Part shown: positions 37,155 to 46,194 of the stretch, piece by piece
How the letters are laid out: every line of letters starts with the position of its first letter
How positions within the stretch are numbered: position 1 is the stretch's first letter
DNA from: Peiella sedimenti
GTDB lineage: Bacteria > Pseudomonadota > Alphaproteobacteria > Caulobacterales > Caulobacteraceae
Assembly: GCF_030504955.1 (NCBI RefSeq)
Contig: NZ_JAUKTR010000001.1
Coordinates: forward strand, 497,501 to 561,500
DNA: 64,000 bases
Direction: 5' to 3'
Notes under the pieces: model-generated
Told to the model about the DNA's origin: nothing
Seen by the model: only the letters and a program-made list of their open reading frames with translations
Databases searched by the model: none
Made by a program: the position numbers and the translations under genes

Positions 37155-38410
37155 ACGATCAGGCGTGGATCGAGGCGGCGCTGACGGCGGCGCGCCCCAG
37201 GGCGGTGGCGGCCCTGATGCGTTATTTCCGCGACCTTGATCTGGCCGAGGAGGCGTTTCAGGACGCCTGTCTGAAGGCCCTGCAGAGCTGGCCGAGCAAA
37301 GGTCCGCCCCGCGATCCCGCCTCATGGCTGATCTTCGTGGGACGCAACGCCGGCGTCGACGGGCTGAGACGGCGGAGCAGGCAGACCGAACTGCCGGACG
37401 AGGACCGCCTGTCGGACCTCGACGACGTGGAGACGCCGGCCGCGGAGCGACTGGACGCCGCCGACTATCGCGACGACGTGCTGCGCCTGCTGTTCACCTG
37501 CTGCCATCCGGATCTGCCGGCGACCCAGCAGGTGGCGCTGGCCCTGCGCATTGTCTCGGGCGTGCCGACGGCGCGGATCGCGCGGGCCTTCCTCGTCAGC
37601 GAGGCGGCCATGGAGCAGCGCATCACCCGGGCCAAGGCGCGGATCGCTCAGGCCGGCCTGCCCTTCGAGACGCCCAGCGCCGTGGATCGCATCGAGCGGC
37701 TGGGCCCGGTGGCGGCCATGATCTATCTGGTCTTCAACGAGGGCTATACGGCGCCGCCGCAGCAGGGCGAGCGCGCCGGTTTCGCGGAGGAGGCCATCCG
37801 CCTGGGGCGGCTGTTGCTGCGCCTGTTCCCGGGTGAGCCCGAGATCATGGGGCTGGTCGCCCTGATGCTTTTGCAGCACGCCCGTGGCCCGGCCCGGTTC
37901 GACGCCCAGGGCGCGGTGATCCTGCTGGAGCATCAGGACCGCAGCCTGTGGGACCGCAAGCTGATCCAGGAGGGCCTCGCCCTGCTGGACAAGGCCCTGC
38001 GCCACGTTCGCCCCGGCCCCTATCAGGCCCAGGCGGCCATCGCGGCCCTGCACGCGCGGGCGCGCAGCTTCGATGAGACGGACTGGAACGGCATCGAGCG
38101 CCTCTACGCCAGCCTGGAGGTGATGGAGCCCTCGCCCGTCGTCACCCTGAACCGGGCGGTGGCCGTGATGAAGACCCGCGGCCCGGAGGCGGCGCTGGAG
38201 ATGATCGGGCCCCTGGCGGACAAGCTGGACGGATACTTCTACCTGCACGGCCTGACCGGCGCGCTGTTGAAGCAGCTGGGCCGCCACGACGAGGCGCGCA
38301 CGGCCTTTGACCGGGCGATCGCCCTGGCCAACACCCCGGCCGAGGCGGCCCACATCCGTGACCAGATCGACAGCCTGGCCGCGGGCCAGCAGGCGGCCCC
38401 GGCCACGTAG
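37151..38410 (+). CDS. ECF42-type RNA polymerase sigma factor
   Basis: 419 residues, twice the length of an ordinary ECF sigma factor. Sigma region 2 (FRDLDLAEEAFQDACLKALQ) and region 4 (ALRIVSGVPTARIARAFLVSE) are followed by a long C-terminal helical, TPR-like extension (AIYLVFNEGYTAP-type segment AMIYLVFNEGY, then TLNRAVAVMKTRGPEAALEM). That extension is the mark of group ECF42, which is controlled by it rather than by an anti-sigma factor. Coupled to the YCII gene by a 4-bp overlap. Confidence 0.94.
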   Translation: MNDQAWIEAALTAARPRAVAALMRYFRDLDLAEEAFQDACLKALQSWPSKGPPRDPASWLIFVGRNAGVDGLRRRSRQTELPDEDRLSDLDDVETPAAERLDAADYRDDVLRLLFTCCHPDLPATQQVALALRIVSGVPTARIARAFLVSEAAMEQRITRAKARIAQAGLPFETPSAVDRIERLGPVAAMIYLVFNEGYTAPPQQGERAGFAEEAIRLGRLLLRLFPGEPEIMGLVALMLLQHARGPARFDAQGAVILLEHQDRSLWDRKLIQEGLALLDKALRHVRPGPYQAQAAIAALHARARSFDETDWNGIERLYASLEVMEPSPVVTLNRAVAVMKTRGPEAALEMIGPLADKLDGYFYLHGLTGALLKQLGRHDEARTAFDRAIALANTPAEAAHIRDQIDSLAAGQQAAPAT

Positions 38411-38432
38411 GGCGCCCGGCCGCGGACGAAAA

Positions 38433-38458
38433 CGGCGCGGAGATCGCTCTCCGCGCCG
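38433..38458. terminator. Bidirectional terminator between sigma gene and rplI
   Basis: An 11-bp perfect stem CGGCGCGGAGA/TCTCCGCGCCG with loop TCGC. On the minus strand GTTTTCGTCC follows, and on the plus strand GCATCGTTTC, so it can end both converging transcripts (sigma gene ending at 38410, rplI ending at 38489). Confidence 0.8.
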
Positions 38459-38488
38459 CATCGTTTCAGCCAAACAGCTGGAAGGGAA

Positions 38489-39073
38489 TCAGGCCTCCTG
38501 GCCCAGGCCCTCCTGCTGGCCGGCGCCGCCCTCGACCATGTCCTGGGCGGCCTCGTGGGCGACCTGGCGGTCAGCCTCGAACTGCGAGGTGATGACGTTC
38601 TCGCCGCGCGCCTGACGCTCGGCCTCGTCGGCGGAGCGGGCCACGTTCATCTTCACCGTGGCGGAGACCTCGGGGTGCAGGCGGACCAGCACCTCGTGGA
38701 CGCCCAGCGTCTTGATCGGCGTGTGCAGGACGACCTGCGAACGCTCGACCTTGCCGCCCTCGGCCTGAACGGCCTCGGCCACGTCGCGGCCGGCCACCGA
38801 TCCGTAGAGCTGGCCGGTTTCGCCGGCCTGGCGGATCATGATGTAGGTCTGACCGTCGATCTTGTCGGCGACCTTCTGGGCGTCGGCCTTGTTCTTCTCG
38901 TTGCGGGCCTCGATGGCCGCGCGGTCGAGCTCGAACTTCTTCAGGTTGGCGCTGGTGGCGCGCAGGGCCTTGGTGCGGGGCAGAAGATAGTTGCGGGCGA
39001 AGCCGTCCTTAACAGTGACGACGTCGCCGATGGCGCCGAGATTTTCGACGCGTTCCAGCAGAACGACCTTCAT
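38489..39073 (-). CDS. rplI: 50S ribosomal protein L9
   Basis: 194 residues. N-terminal L9 RNA-binding domain [20 protein letters not shown] with [10 protein letters not shown], the long connecting helix ([20 protein letters not shown]), and the C-terminal domain ([27 protein letters not shown]). It has an extra acidic, glutamine-rich C-terminal tail of about 45 residues, common in Caulobacterales. Directly after rpsR. Confidence 0.97.
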   Translation of the reverse strand: MKVVLLERVENLGAIGDVVTVKDGFARNYLLPRTKALRATSANLKKFELDRAAIEARNEKNKADAQKVADKIDGQTYIMIRQAGETGQLYGSVAGRDVAEAVQAEGGKVERSQVVLHTPIKTLGVHEVLVRLHPEVSATVKMNVARSADEAERQARGENVITSQFEADRQVAHEAAQDMVEGGAGQQEGLGQEA

Positions 39074-39074
39074 C

Positions 39075-39344
39075 TTACTTCACCACGTAGGGCAGGAGGG
39101 CGAGGTAGCGGGCGCGCTTGATCGCCTTGGCCAGCTCGCGCTGCTTCTTCTGGGAGACGGCGGTGATGCGCGAAGGCACGATCTTGCCGCGTTCGGAGAC
39201 GTAGCGCTGCAGCAGCTTCACGTCCTTGTAGTCGATCTTCGGGGCCTCGGCGCCCGAGAACGGGCAGACCTTGCGGCGGCGGAAGAAGGGGCGGCGGGCG
39301 GGGCCGGAGCCGGCCGGCGCGCCGGGAACGGGTGCGTCAGTCAT
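39075..39344 (-). CDS. rpsR: 30S ribosomal protein S18
   Basis: 89 residues. The S18 core [40 protein letters not shown] and [20 protein letters not shown] is complete. It pairs with S6 in the 30S platform. Between rpsF (12 bp) and rplI (1 bp). Confidence 0.98.
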   Translation of the reverse strand: MTDAPVPGAPAGSGPARRPFFRRRKVCPFSGAEAPKIDYKDVKLLQRYVSERGKIVPSRITAVSQKKQRELAKAIKRARYLALLPYVVK

Positions 39345-39356
39345 ATCCGGGCGTCC

Positions 39357-39740
39357 TTATTGAATTTCTTCATAGCCGGAGCGCGGGGCGCGCTCGCGGT
39401 CGCGTTCACGCTCGCGTTCCTTGCGGGCCAGGATCGGCGACAGGTCCAGATCCAGCGCCTCGACACGGATGGTCAGCCAGCGCAGCACGTCTTCGTTGAT
39501 CGACAGCTGGCGCTCCACCTCGGCCATGGCCGGGGCGGGGGCGTCGATGGCCAGCAGGGAATAGTGAGCCTTGCGGTTCTTCTTCACCCGATAGGCGAGG
39601 TTGCGCAGACCCCAGTACTCGATCTTGGCGACCGTGCCGCCGTTCTCTTCGATCAGAGTCTTGATGGTGTCGTTCAGCGCTTCGGCCTGTTGCGCGCTGA
39701 TGTCCTGGCGCGTCATGACCGTGTGCTCGTAAAGAGCCAT
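39357..39740 (-). CDS. rpsF: 30S ribosomal protein S6
   Basis: 127 residues from [20 protein letters not shown], with the S6 core [20 protein letters not shown] and a charged C-terminal tail rich in R and E ([16 protein letters not shown]). GGGAG precedes the ATG by about 9 nt. The leader is GC-rich and can fold. An S6:S18 autoregulatory RNA is plausible there, but I cannot identify its conserved CCG bulge with confidence. Confidence 0.97.
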   Translation of the reverse strand: MALYEHTVMTRQDISAQQAEALNDTIKTLIEENGGTVAKIEYWGLRNLAYRVKKNRKAHYSLLAIDAPAPAMAEVERQLSINEDVLRWLTIRVEALDLDLSPILARKERERERDRERAPRSGYEEIQ

Positions 39741-39880
39741 GCGGTTCGTCTCCCGTTTGAAGGATGGCGGCGCCGCCGGGCCGGGTAGCCCGAGAGGCGA
39801 TGGCTCTCTTGCGCGGCGGACGGGATGTTCCCGCCCCTTTGACGTTCCGCGAAAAGACCGCCGTCCTGGAAAGGCGGGGC

Positions 39881-39908
39881 CTATAGGGGAAAACCCGCGC
39901 GGGGGCAA
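39881..39908 (-). promoter_or_regulatory. Candidate promoter of rpsF-rpsR-rplI
   Basis: On the minus strand TTGCCC (39903-39908) and CTATAG (39881-39886) stand 16 bp apart, about 140 bp ahead of the rpsF start. The -10 box is weak. It is the only -35/-10-like pair I see in the leader 39741-39910. Confidence 0.35.
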
Positions 39909-39938
39909 GGGAGTGAGAGGCGGCAGGCAGTAGGCGCC

Positions 39939-40125
39939 AGGCAACAGGCAACAGGCAACAGGCAACAGGCGTCGGGCGGGGGGCGCCTCGACGCGGCTGG
40001 CGGGGCGCCAGGCCCAAAACGGGGCGCCAAACCGCGCCAAGGGGTGCCGAGGCCGAGGCGAAGTCGGACGGTCCGGACTGAAAAACACCGTCCGAAGCGT
40101 CCGAAGCGTCCGATAAGTCCGGATC
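39939..40125. repeat. Repeat-rich tract ahead of the restriction-modification gene
   Basis: Contains 4.5 copies of the 7-mer AGGCAAC (39939-39970); a GGCGCC-rich stretch; the second, inverted copy of the dispersed repeat AAAACGGGGCGCCAAACC (40016-40033); and 9-bp units CGTCCGAAG (40089-40097, 40098-40106) followed by a degenerate CGTCCGATAAG. No gene fits in 39741-40255. The tract marks the boundary between the ribosomal operon and the restriction-modification insertion. Confidence 0.7.
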
Positions 40126-40255
40126 GGGGCAGGGCGGCTGGGCGAAGGGCGAGCGTAGGGGACCACGCCGCGATTATGGAGCGGCGGGAAGGGGCGGGGA
40201 TATCTTGCCACCACAGCGCGAACCGGGTGATGAAAAAGGCTGGGGGAGTTCCTGC

Positions 40256-43200
40256 ATGAGCGTCACCGTCGAAATCCGCGCCGCGCTGAAAGGTTACGCC
40301 CAGCGCATCCGCAACGAGCGGCGCGCGCACCCCAGCGTGACCGAGCCAGGCCTGGCGCCCGCCTTCAATGAACTGCTCAAGGCGATCCTGCCCCATCTGC
40401 CGGCCGCGCCCTACAATCTTGAGGTGCTGGCCGAGTTCTCTAGCGCCGGCGTCGGCCGCCCCGACATCGCCCTGAAACTGCCCGGCGAGCAGGCCCGCGC
40501 CTTCATCGAGCTGAAGGGCCTGGACAAGACCACCGACGGCTCCAAGTGGAAGAACGCCCACGACAAGCGGCAGTTCGAACGCTTTGCTGAGCTGCCGCAC
40601 TGGACCATCTGCAACTTCCACAACCTGCGCCTCTATGCGCGCGGGGAGGAACTGGCCGCCGCCGACCTCGTGCCCGAGGCGGCGCTTGATCCAAACCGTG
40701 ACGACGCCGCGGCCGCCAAGCTGATCGACGGCCATGATCCGGCGGCGGCGGTGCGCATTATCGAGCGCCTGGCCCAGGTCAGCCCGCCCGAGGCCAAGGA
40801 TGCCGAACACCTGGCCGAGCTGCTCGCCCATTCCGCCAAGCTGGTGCGGGGCATCATCCGTGATCGGCTGGCCGAGCTGGAGGCCGAGGGCAAGACCGAC
40901 ACGCCGCTACACGCCGTGCGCAAGGAGTTTCGCGACGTCCTCTATTCGCACCCTGAGGCGGGCGGCTACTCATCCCCCGACTTCGACGAGCTGTTCTCGG
41001 GCGCCTTCGCCCAAACTCTTGCCTTCGGTTTGCTCCTTGCCCGCGAAGCGGCCGAGAGCGCCGAGACGGAGCGGCGCAAGAAGCTGAAGATCGCCGAATA
41101 CGAGCGGGTGAAGGTCGACAAGAACGCCTACAAGCTGATGCCCGACGAGCATCCCTTGATGCGCACCACACTTCGGGTGCTGAGCATGGACGAGGTGGCG
41201 GCCGAAGTCGGGGCCGGCTTTGAGGTCATGCTCCAGACCGTCAACAACTTCGATCCCGGCATCCTGGCTCTGCGCCCCGGCGGCAAGGATCCGATCCTCT
41301 ATTTTTACGAGTTCTTCCTGGAGACCTTCGACCCCGCCGCGCGGGAGCGGTACGGGGTCTATTACACGCCCATGCCGGTCGTGCGCTTCATGGTCGGCGC
41401 GCTGGACCGGGCGCTGAAGGAGCACCTCAAGACCAGCGGCATCGCCGATCCCGGCGTTCACATTCTCGATCCCGCCACCGGCACCGGCACCTTCCTGCTG
41501 GGCATCGCCGAACGCCTGCGTAACGACGTATCCGAAGAGCACGGCAAGGGTCAGGCGCCCGCCGCCCTGCGCGGGCTGGCCGAGCGCATGTTCGGCTTTG
41601 AGCTGCTGATCGGTCCCTACGCCGTGGCGCATTATCGCCTGCACCACACCCTGGCGCGTGGCGAGGACGGGAAGCCGGACCCAGCCTACAAGCTGCCGCG
41701 CCTAGGCGTCTATCTGACAGACACCCTGGCCAAGCCAGGGACGGCCAGCGTCCTGGGCAGCCTTGGCTTCGTCAGCGAGGGTATCAAGGACGAGCGCCAA
41801 CAATCCGACCAGGTGAAGGCTCGCCAGGAAATCCTCGCCATCATCGGCAACCCTCCATACCGCCGTCTGCTTGCCGGCGAAGAACAGTCACTGGTCGGAA
41901 ACTGGGTCGCCGAGCAGCTGTGGGAAGACCTGAAAAAGCCGGTGCGCGACGCCGGTTGGGGCAACCAGCTGAACACCTTCCCCGAGCTGTCGGTCGCCTT
42001 CTGGCGCTGGTCGATCTGGAAGCTGTTCGAAGCCGAGAACGCGCCCAAGAAGGGCGTCATCGCCTTCATCTCAAACCGCAAATACCTGACGGGAAAGCCC
42101 TATGCGGGCTTGCGCAAGATGCTGCGGGAGCGGTTCGACCGTATCGAGGTTTATGATCTGCGCGGCGACGGCCGGGCGGGGGAACGCGCGGGGGTCGAGG
42201 GAGATCAGAACGTCTTCAACATCCTCACTGGCGTGGCCGTCACTCTCGCCATCGCGGACGGATCCAAGGTCGAAGGGGACCTGGCCTGTGTCGAGTATCT
42301 CGACGCCTGGGCCGAAGGGCGGGTCACGCGCAAGGCCAAGCTGGACTGGATGGATGAAGGCGCCGCCGCCGGAACGCTGCCGGGCGCCGTCCCCGTGGCG
42401 CGTGATGTGCTCGATGACATGCGGCCGGTTCCGTTCTTGAACGGTGACCTGCTCGCGATCAGCGACGCCTTCGCCTACACCCGGGGCGGCATGCAGACGA
42501 AGCGCGACGACTTCATCTATGCCTTCTCCGAGGGCGAACTGCAGGCAAGGATCACCGTATTCAGAACCGCCACTGCTGTCGATGCGGAGCGAATGTTCCA
42601 CAGCACTGGCGAGAACCACTACGCCGACGCCCAGGCCGTGCCTTACTCCAAGGCACACGTGATGTCGGCGAGCTACCGACCGCTGGACCGCCGCTTTATC
42701 TACAATCACCGGGCATTTGGCGCTTACCTGCGCCAGGACATGCAGGCGCTCTGGGGAGACGTCAACGCCGCGCTCTACGCCATGAAGGGCGGGACCGGAG
42801 GCGGGCCCGCAATATGGTGTCATGGCTTGATGCCCGATTATCACGCCTTCAGCGGTCGCGGCGGCTACGCCTTCCCGCTTTATGACCGGCGGCCCGGCCA
42901 CGGCCCCTATAATCTCAAGGTCGAGCTGACCGACGCGCTCAGCGAGGCCTACGGCTCGCCCGTCACACCCGAGGCCGTGTTCGACGCCATCCTGGCCCTG
43001 CTGTCGGCGACCTCCTACAGCACACGCTTCGCCGAGGATCTTGAGGACGTATTTCCGCACATTCCCTTCCCGGCCCAGCGCGCCGTCTTTGACGCCGCCG
43101 CCGCCGTGGGGGCCGAGATTCGCGCGGTCGAGACCTTCGCCCGCCAACCCGCGCCAGCCTATCTGGAGGGCGTCGCCTTGGCCGAGACTCCGCCCTCCGG

Positions 43201-43552
43201 CAAGCTGCGGCCCATCGACCCGCGCGACCTGGATGAGGGCGACGGCCTGTTCCTCTGCGCCGACGGCTCGGGCCGCGTCGCGCCCATTCCGCGTAAGGTG
43301 TGGGAGTTCGCCGTCAGCGGCTATCGCGTCGTGCCCCGCTGGCTGTCGGCGCGCGAGGGGATCGACGCCACGGCCGCCGATTTCATCCCCCAGCTGCGCG
43401 ATCTTGTGGGCCGTGTGGGAGAGCTGATTGACCTGTTCGACAAGGCCGATAGCCTGCTTGAGCAAACCCTGAGCGATCCGCTGAGTCGCGAAAGCCTCGA
43501 TTTCGCCGCGCGGTCCAGCCAGGATGAGGAACTGTCCGGCGACTCTGAATGA
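40256..43552 (+). CDS. Single-chain restriction-modification enzyme (type IIG/ISP-like)
   Basis: 1098 residues from ATG 40256 (GGGGGAG about 9 nt upstream). The N-terminal PD-(D/E)xK nuclease has P69-D70 ([11 protein letters not shown]) and E85-x-K87 (AFIELKG). The gamma-class N6-adenine methylase has motif [10 protein letters not shown] (from D405) and motif IV NPPY (532-535). The C-terminal part looks like a target-recognition region of type ISP enzymes. There is no helicase domain between nuclease and methylase, unlike LlaBIII-type ISP enzymes. One protein could thus cut and protect. The target sequence is unknown. It sits between rpsF and fabD, runs that are often adjacent in alphaproteobacteria, which suggests insertion. 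Confidence 0.9.
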   Translation: MSVTVEIRAALKGYAQRIRNERRAHPSVTEPGLAPAFNELLKAILPHLPAAPYNLEVLAEFSSAGVGRPDIALKLPGEQARAFIELKGLDKTTDGSKWKNAHDKRQFERFAELPHWTICNFHNLRLYARGEELAAADLVPEAALDPNRDDAAAAKLIDGHDPAAAVRIIERLAQVSPPEAKDAEHLAELLAHSAKLVRGIIRDRLAELEAEGKTDTPLHAVRKEFRDVLYSHPEAGGYSSPDFDELFSGAFAQTLAFGLLLAREAAESAETERRKKLKIAEYERVKVDKNAYKLMPDEHPLMRTTLRVLSMDEVAAEVGAGFEVMLQTVNNFDPGILALRPGGKDPILYFYEFFLETFDPAARERYGVYYTPMPVVRFMVGALDRALKEHLKTSGIADPGVHILDPATGTGTFLLGIAERLRNDVSEEHGKGQAPAALRGLAERMFGFELLIGPYAVAHYRLHHTLARGEDGKPDPAYKLPRLGVYLTDTLAKPGTASVLGSLGFVSEGIKDERQQSDQVKARQEILAIIGNPPYRRLLAGEEQSLVGNWVAEQLWEDLKKPVRDAGWGNQLNTFPELSVAFWRWSIWKLFEAENAPKKGVIAFISNRKYLTGKPYAGLRKMLRERFDRIEVYDLRGDGRAGERAGVEGDQNVFNILTGVAVTLAIADGSKVEGDLACVEYLDAWAEGRVTRKAKLDWMDEGAAAGTLPGAVPVARDVLDDMRPVPFLNGDLLAISDAFAYTRGGMQTKRDDFIYAFSEGELQARITVFRTATAVDAERMFHSTGENHYADAQAVPYSKAHVMSASYRPLDRRFIYNHRAFGAYLRQDMQALWGDVNAALYAMKGGTGGGPAIWCHGLMPDYHAFSGRGGYAFPLYDRRPGHGPYNLKVELTDALSEAYGSPVTPEAVFDAILALLSATSYSTRFAEDLEDVFPHIPFPAQRAVFDAAAAVGAEIRAVETFARQPAPAYLEGVALAETPPSGKLRPIDPRDLDEGDGLFLCADGSGRVAPIPRKVWEFAVSGYRVVPRWLSAREGIDATAADFIPQLRDLVGRVGELIDLFDKADSLLEQTLSDPLSRESLDFAARSSQDEELSGDSE

Positions 43553-43845
43553 CAGACCTTTTCGGCAATCCCACCGGCCCCGCCCAGTTCAGCCTGTTCG
43601 GCGAGGGCGAGGACCGGCTCCAGGCCCCGGCCCGTCCGCCGGTGGACCACGAGGCGCGCGCGCGGGAAAAGCTGAACCGCGTGCTGGCCAAGGCGCGCGC
43701 CGCCCGCACCATGCCCTGGGACGAGCGCAATGTGCGCATGTGGCAGACGGTCTTCCCGCAAATGGCCCAGTGGTTGCCCGCCGAAGAAGCCGAGCAGCTG
43801 AAGCTGGAGTTCTTCCGCGAGCTTGAGCGGCTTAAGGCCGCCTGA
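43549..43845 (+). CDS. Small partner of the restriction-modification gene
   Basis: 98 residues ([20 protein letters not shown]). The N-terminal half is polar and disordered with two LFG motifs (residues 4-6 and 16-18). The C-terminal half is helical and charged (EARAREKLNRVLAKARAART; AEEAEQLKLEFFRELERL). The ATG overlaps the stop of the preceding gene (ATGA), so it is made with it. The family is not recognised; it could also be an ordinary conserved gene that the insertion has joined. Confidence 0.78.
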   Translation: MTDLFGNPTGPAQFSLFGEGEDRLQAPARPPVDHEARAREKLNRVLAKARAARTMPWDERNVRMWQTVFPQMAQWLPAEEAEQLKLEFFRELERLKAA

Positions 43846-43886
43846 GCCGCTTCGCGTTCGCGGAAAGGGGGGCTAGGCTGGCCCCC

Positions 43887-45167
43887 ATGACCGACGCCGA
43901 GCTGACCCCCGATCCCGCCGGGCATCAGAAGCCCAGGTTCAGCCTGATCGGCCCCGGGCTGGTGGTGGCGGCGACGGGCGTGGGGGCCGGCGATCTGGTC
44001 GCCGCCCTGGTGGCGGGCGAACGCTATGGCCACACCCTGCTTTGGGCGGCGGTGGTCGGCTGTGTCATCAAGCTGTTCCTGGCCGAGGGGGTGGGGCGAT
44101 TTACGTTCGCCTCGGGGCGGACCCTGTTCGACGGCTGGGCCAGCCTGGGCCGGTGGGCCAGCGTCTATTTCGGCGCCTACATCATCATCTGGGGCCTGGT
44201 TTACGGGGCGGCGGGCATGACGGCGGCGGGGCTGCCGCTGGCGGCGCTGTTCCCGGTGCTGCCGCTGAAGGCCTGGGCCGCCCTCTGTGGCGTGGCCGGG
44301 CTGATCTTCGTCTGGTTCAACCGCTACGCCGTGTTCGAAAAGGTCATGGCCGGCCTGACGGCGGTGATGTTCGTCACCGTGGTGGGGCTGGCGATCCTGA
44401 GCGCGCCCAGCCTGCCGGAGGTGCTGAGGGGCCTGATCCCCACGGCGCCGGCGGGATCGGCCCTGTACGTGCTGGGCCTGATCGGCGGGGTCGGCGGCAC
44501 CATCACCATGGCGGCCTATGGCTATTGGCTGAACGCCAAGGGCTGGCATGGGCCCGAGCAGATCCCGGCCATGCGGCTGGACAACCGCGTCGCCTATGCG
44601 GCGACGGGGGTGTTCGTGCTGGCCATGCTGATCGTGGGCGCTCAGCTGCTCTACGCCTCGGGCGTGGCGCTCAAGGGCGGGGACCGGGGCCTGCTGGACC
44701 TGGCCGAGGTGCTGGAGGCGCGGTTCGGCCAGCCGGTGGCCATGATGTTCCTCATCGGCTTCTTCGCCACGGCCTTCACCTCGGTGATCGGGGTGTGGCA
44801 GGGGGTCAGCCTGCTGTTCGCCGACTTCTTCGCTCACGTCATGGAGCAGACCGCCAAGAAGCCGGGCGACGGCCGCGCGCCGGTGCGGGGCGAGGGATCG
44901 CCCGCGTTCCGGGGCTATATGCTGTGGCTGACCTTTGCGCCCATGCCGCTGCTGTTCCTGGACCGGCCCTATGCGCTGGTGCTGGCCTATGGCGTCTTGG
45001 GGGCGCTGTTCATGCCCTTCCTGGCGACGACGCTTTTGTGGCTGCTGAACTCGAACCAGACGCCCCGGGCCTGGCGGAACGGCTGGGTGTCCAACGCGGG
45101 GCTGCTGGCGGCCACGGTGCTGTTCGTGGCGCTGGGCCTGAACGAGGTCGTGAAGTCTCTGGGATGA
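43887..45167 (+). CDS. Nramp-like metal ion transporter, non-canonical
   Basis: 426 residues, about eleven membrane segments, similar to Nramp proteins in overall pattern. The first helix reads IGPGLVVAATGVGAGDLVAA, where true Nramp has DPGN. The sixth helix reads GGVGGTITMAAYGYW, where true Nramp has an MPH motif. Both metal-binding motifs are thus missing, so the substrate may not be Mn or Fe(II). It lies between the restriction-modification pair and fabD. Confidence 0.87.
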   Translation: MTDAELTPDPAGHQKPRFSLIGPGLVVAATGVGAGDLVAALVAGERYGHTLLWAAVVGCVIKLFLAEGVGRFTFASGRTLFDGWASLGRWASVYFGAYIIIWGLVYGAAGMTAAGLPLAALFPVLPLKAWAALCGVAGLIFVWFNRYAVFEKVMAGLTAVMFVTVVGLAILSAPSLPEVLRGLIPTAPAGSALYVLGLIGGVGGTITMAAYGYWLNAKGWHGPEQIPAMRLDNRVAYAATGVFVLAMLIVGAQLLYASGVALKGGDRGLLDLAEVLEARFGQPVAMMFLIGFFATAFTSVIGVWQGVSLLFADFFAHVMEQTAKKPGDGRAPVRGEGSPAFRGYMLWLTFAPMPLLFLDRPYALVLAYGVLGALFMPFLATTLLWLLNSNQTPRAWRNGWVSNAGLLAATVLFVALGLNEVVKSLG

Positions 45168-45234
45168 GGGGGCGGCTTGCCCGGCGCGCGCCTTTCGCCT
45201 ACCCCCGCCGCCAGCGGATTCACGGAGGTGATCG

Positions 45235-46179
45235 ATGAGCCTGGCGTTCCTCTTCCCCGGCCAGGGTAGTCAGGCCGTCGGCATGGGCCAGGCGCTGGCC
45301 GAGGCGTTTGGGCTAGTGCGCTGGGTGTTCGACGAAGTCGATGACGCCCTGAACCAGAAGCTGTCGGTGCTGATGCGCGAGGGGCCTGAGGACCAGCTGA
45401 CCCTGACGGAAAACGCCCAACCGGCCCTGATGGCCGTGTCGGTGGCGGTGATGCGCGTGCTGGAAGTCGAATTCGACATGCCGATGACGAGCGCGGCCTT
45501 CGTGGCGGGACACTCGCTGGGCGAGTATTCGGCCCTGTGCGCGACGGGGGCCCTGAGCCTCAGGGACACGGCCCAGCTGCTGAAGCTGCGCGGCCAGTCG
45601 ATGCAGAAGGCCGTGCCGGTGGGCAAGGGCGCCATGGCCAGCCTGATCGGGCCCAAGGCCGATCTGGCCCTGGCCGAGGAGGCCGCCAAGGCGGGCCAGG
45701 CGCACGGCGTCTGCGTGGTCGCCAACGACAATAACGCCGGCAACATCGTCATCTCGGGCGACAAGGCGGCCGTGGACGCGGCCATCGAAAAGGCCAAGGA
45801 GTTGGGCGCGAGGGCCATTCCGCTGAACGTCTCGGCACCCTTCCATTGCCCGCTGATGCAGCCGGCGGCCGATGCGATGGCTGAGGCGCTGGCGGAGGCG
45901 GCGATCGCGGCGCCGGTGGTTCCCGTGGTGGCCAATGTGCCGGCCCGGCCCGTGACCGATCCGGAAGAGATTCGCCGCCTGCTGGTCGAGCAGGTGACCG
46001 GCCGCGTGCGCTGGCGCGAGAGCGTCGAGTGGATGGCCGGAGACGGCGGCGTGACCCGCTTCGCCGAGGCGGGTGCGGGCAAGGTGCTGACCGGCATGGT
46101 CAAGCGCATCGCGCCGGACGCGGAGGCCCTGGCGCTGAACACGCCGGAGGACCTCGAAGCCTTCGCCAAGTCGCTGTGA
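45235..46179 (+). CDS. fabD: Malonyl-CoA:ACP transacylase
   Basis: 314 residues. It loads malonyl units onto ACP for fatty acid synthesis. FPGQGSQAVGMG is the N-terminal motif, S94 in AGHSLGEYSAL the acyl-binding serine, and the histidine partner lies in SAPFHCPLM. It leads the fabD-fabG-acpP-fabF cluster, 15 bp before fabG. GGAGGTGATCG precedes the ATG. Confidence 0.97.
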   Translation: MSLAFLFPGQGSQAVGMGQALAEAFGLVRWVFDEVDDALNQKLSVLMREGPEDQLTLTENAQPALMAVSVAVMRVLEVEFDMPMTSAAFVAGHSLGEYSALCATGALSLRDTAQLLKLRGQSMQKAVPVGKGAMASLIGPKADLALAEEAAKAGQAHGVCVVANDNNAGNIVISGDKAAVDAAIEKAKELGARAIPLNVSAPFHCPLMQPAADAMAEALAEAAIAAPVVPVVANVPARPVTDPEEIRRLLVEQVTGRVRWRESVEWMAGDGGVTRFAEAGAGKVLTGMVKRIAPDAEALALNTPEDLEAFAKSL

Positions 46180-46194
46180 TCAGGAGACGGAAGA

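Noticed and set aside
39939-39970. A CRISPR array
   Set aside because: The units are 7 bp long, contiguous and without spacers; there are no cas genes in the window.
43549-43845. A classic antitoxin or controller (C) protein for the restriction enzyme
   Set aside because: It has no helix-turn-helix or other controller motif; only its position links it to the enzyme.
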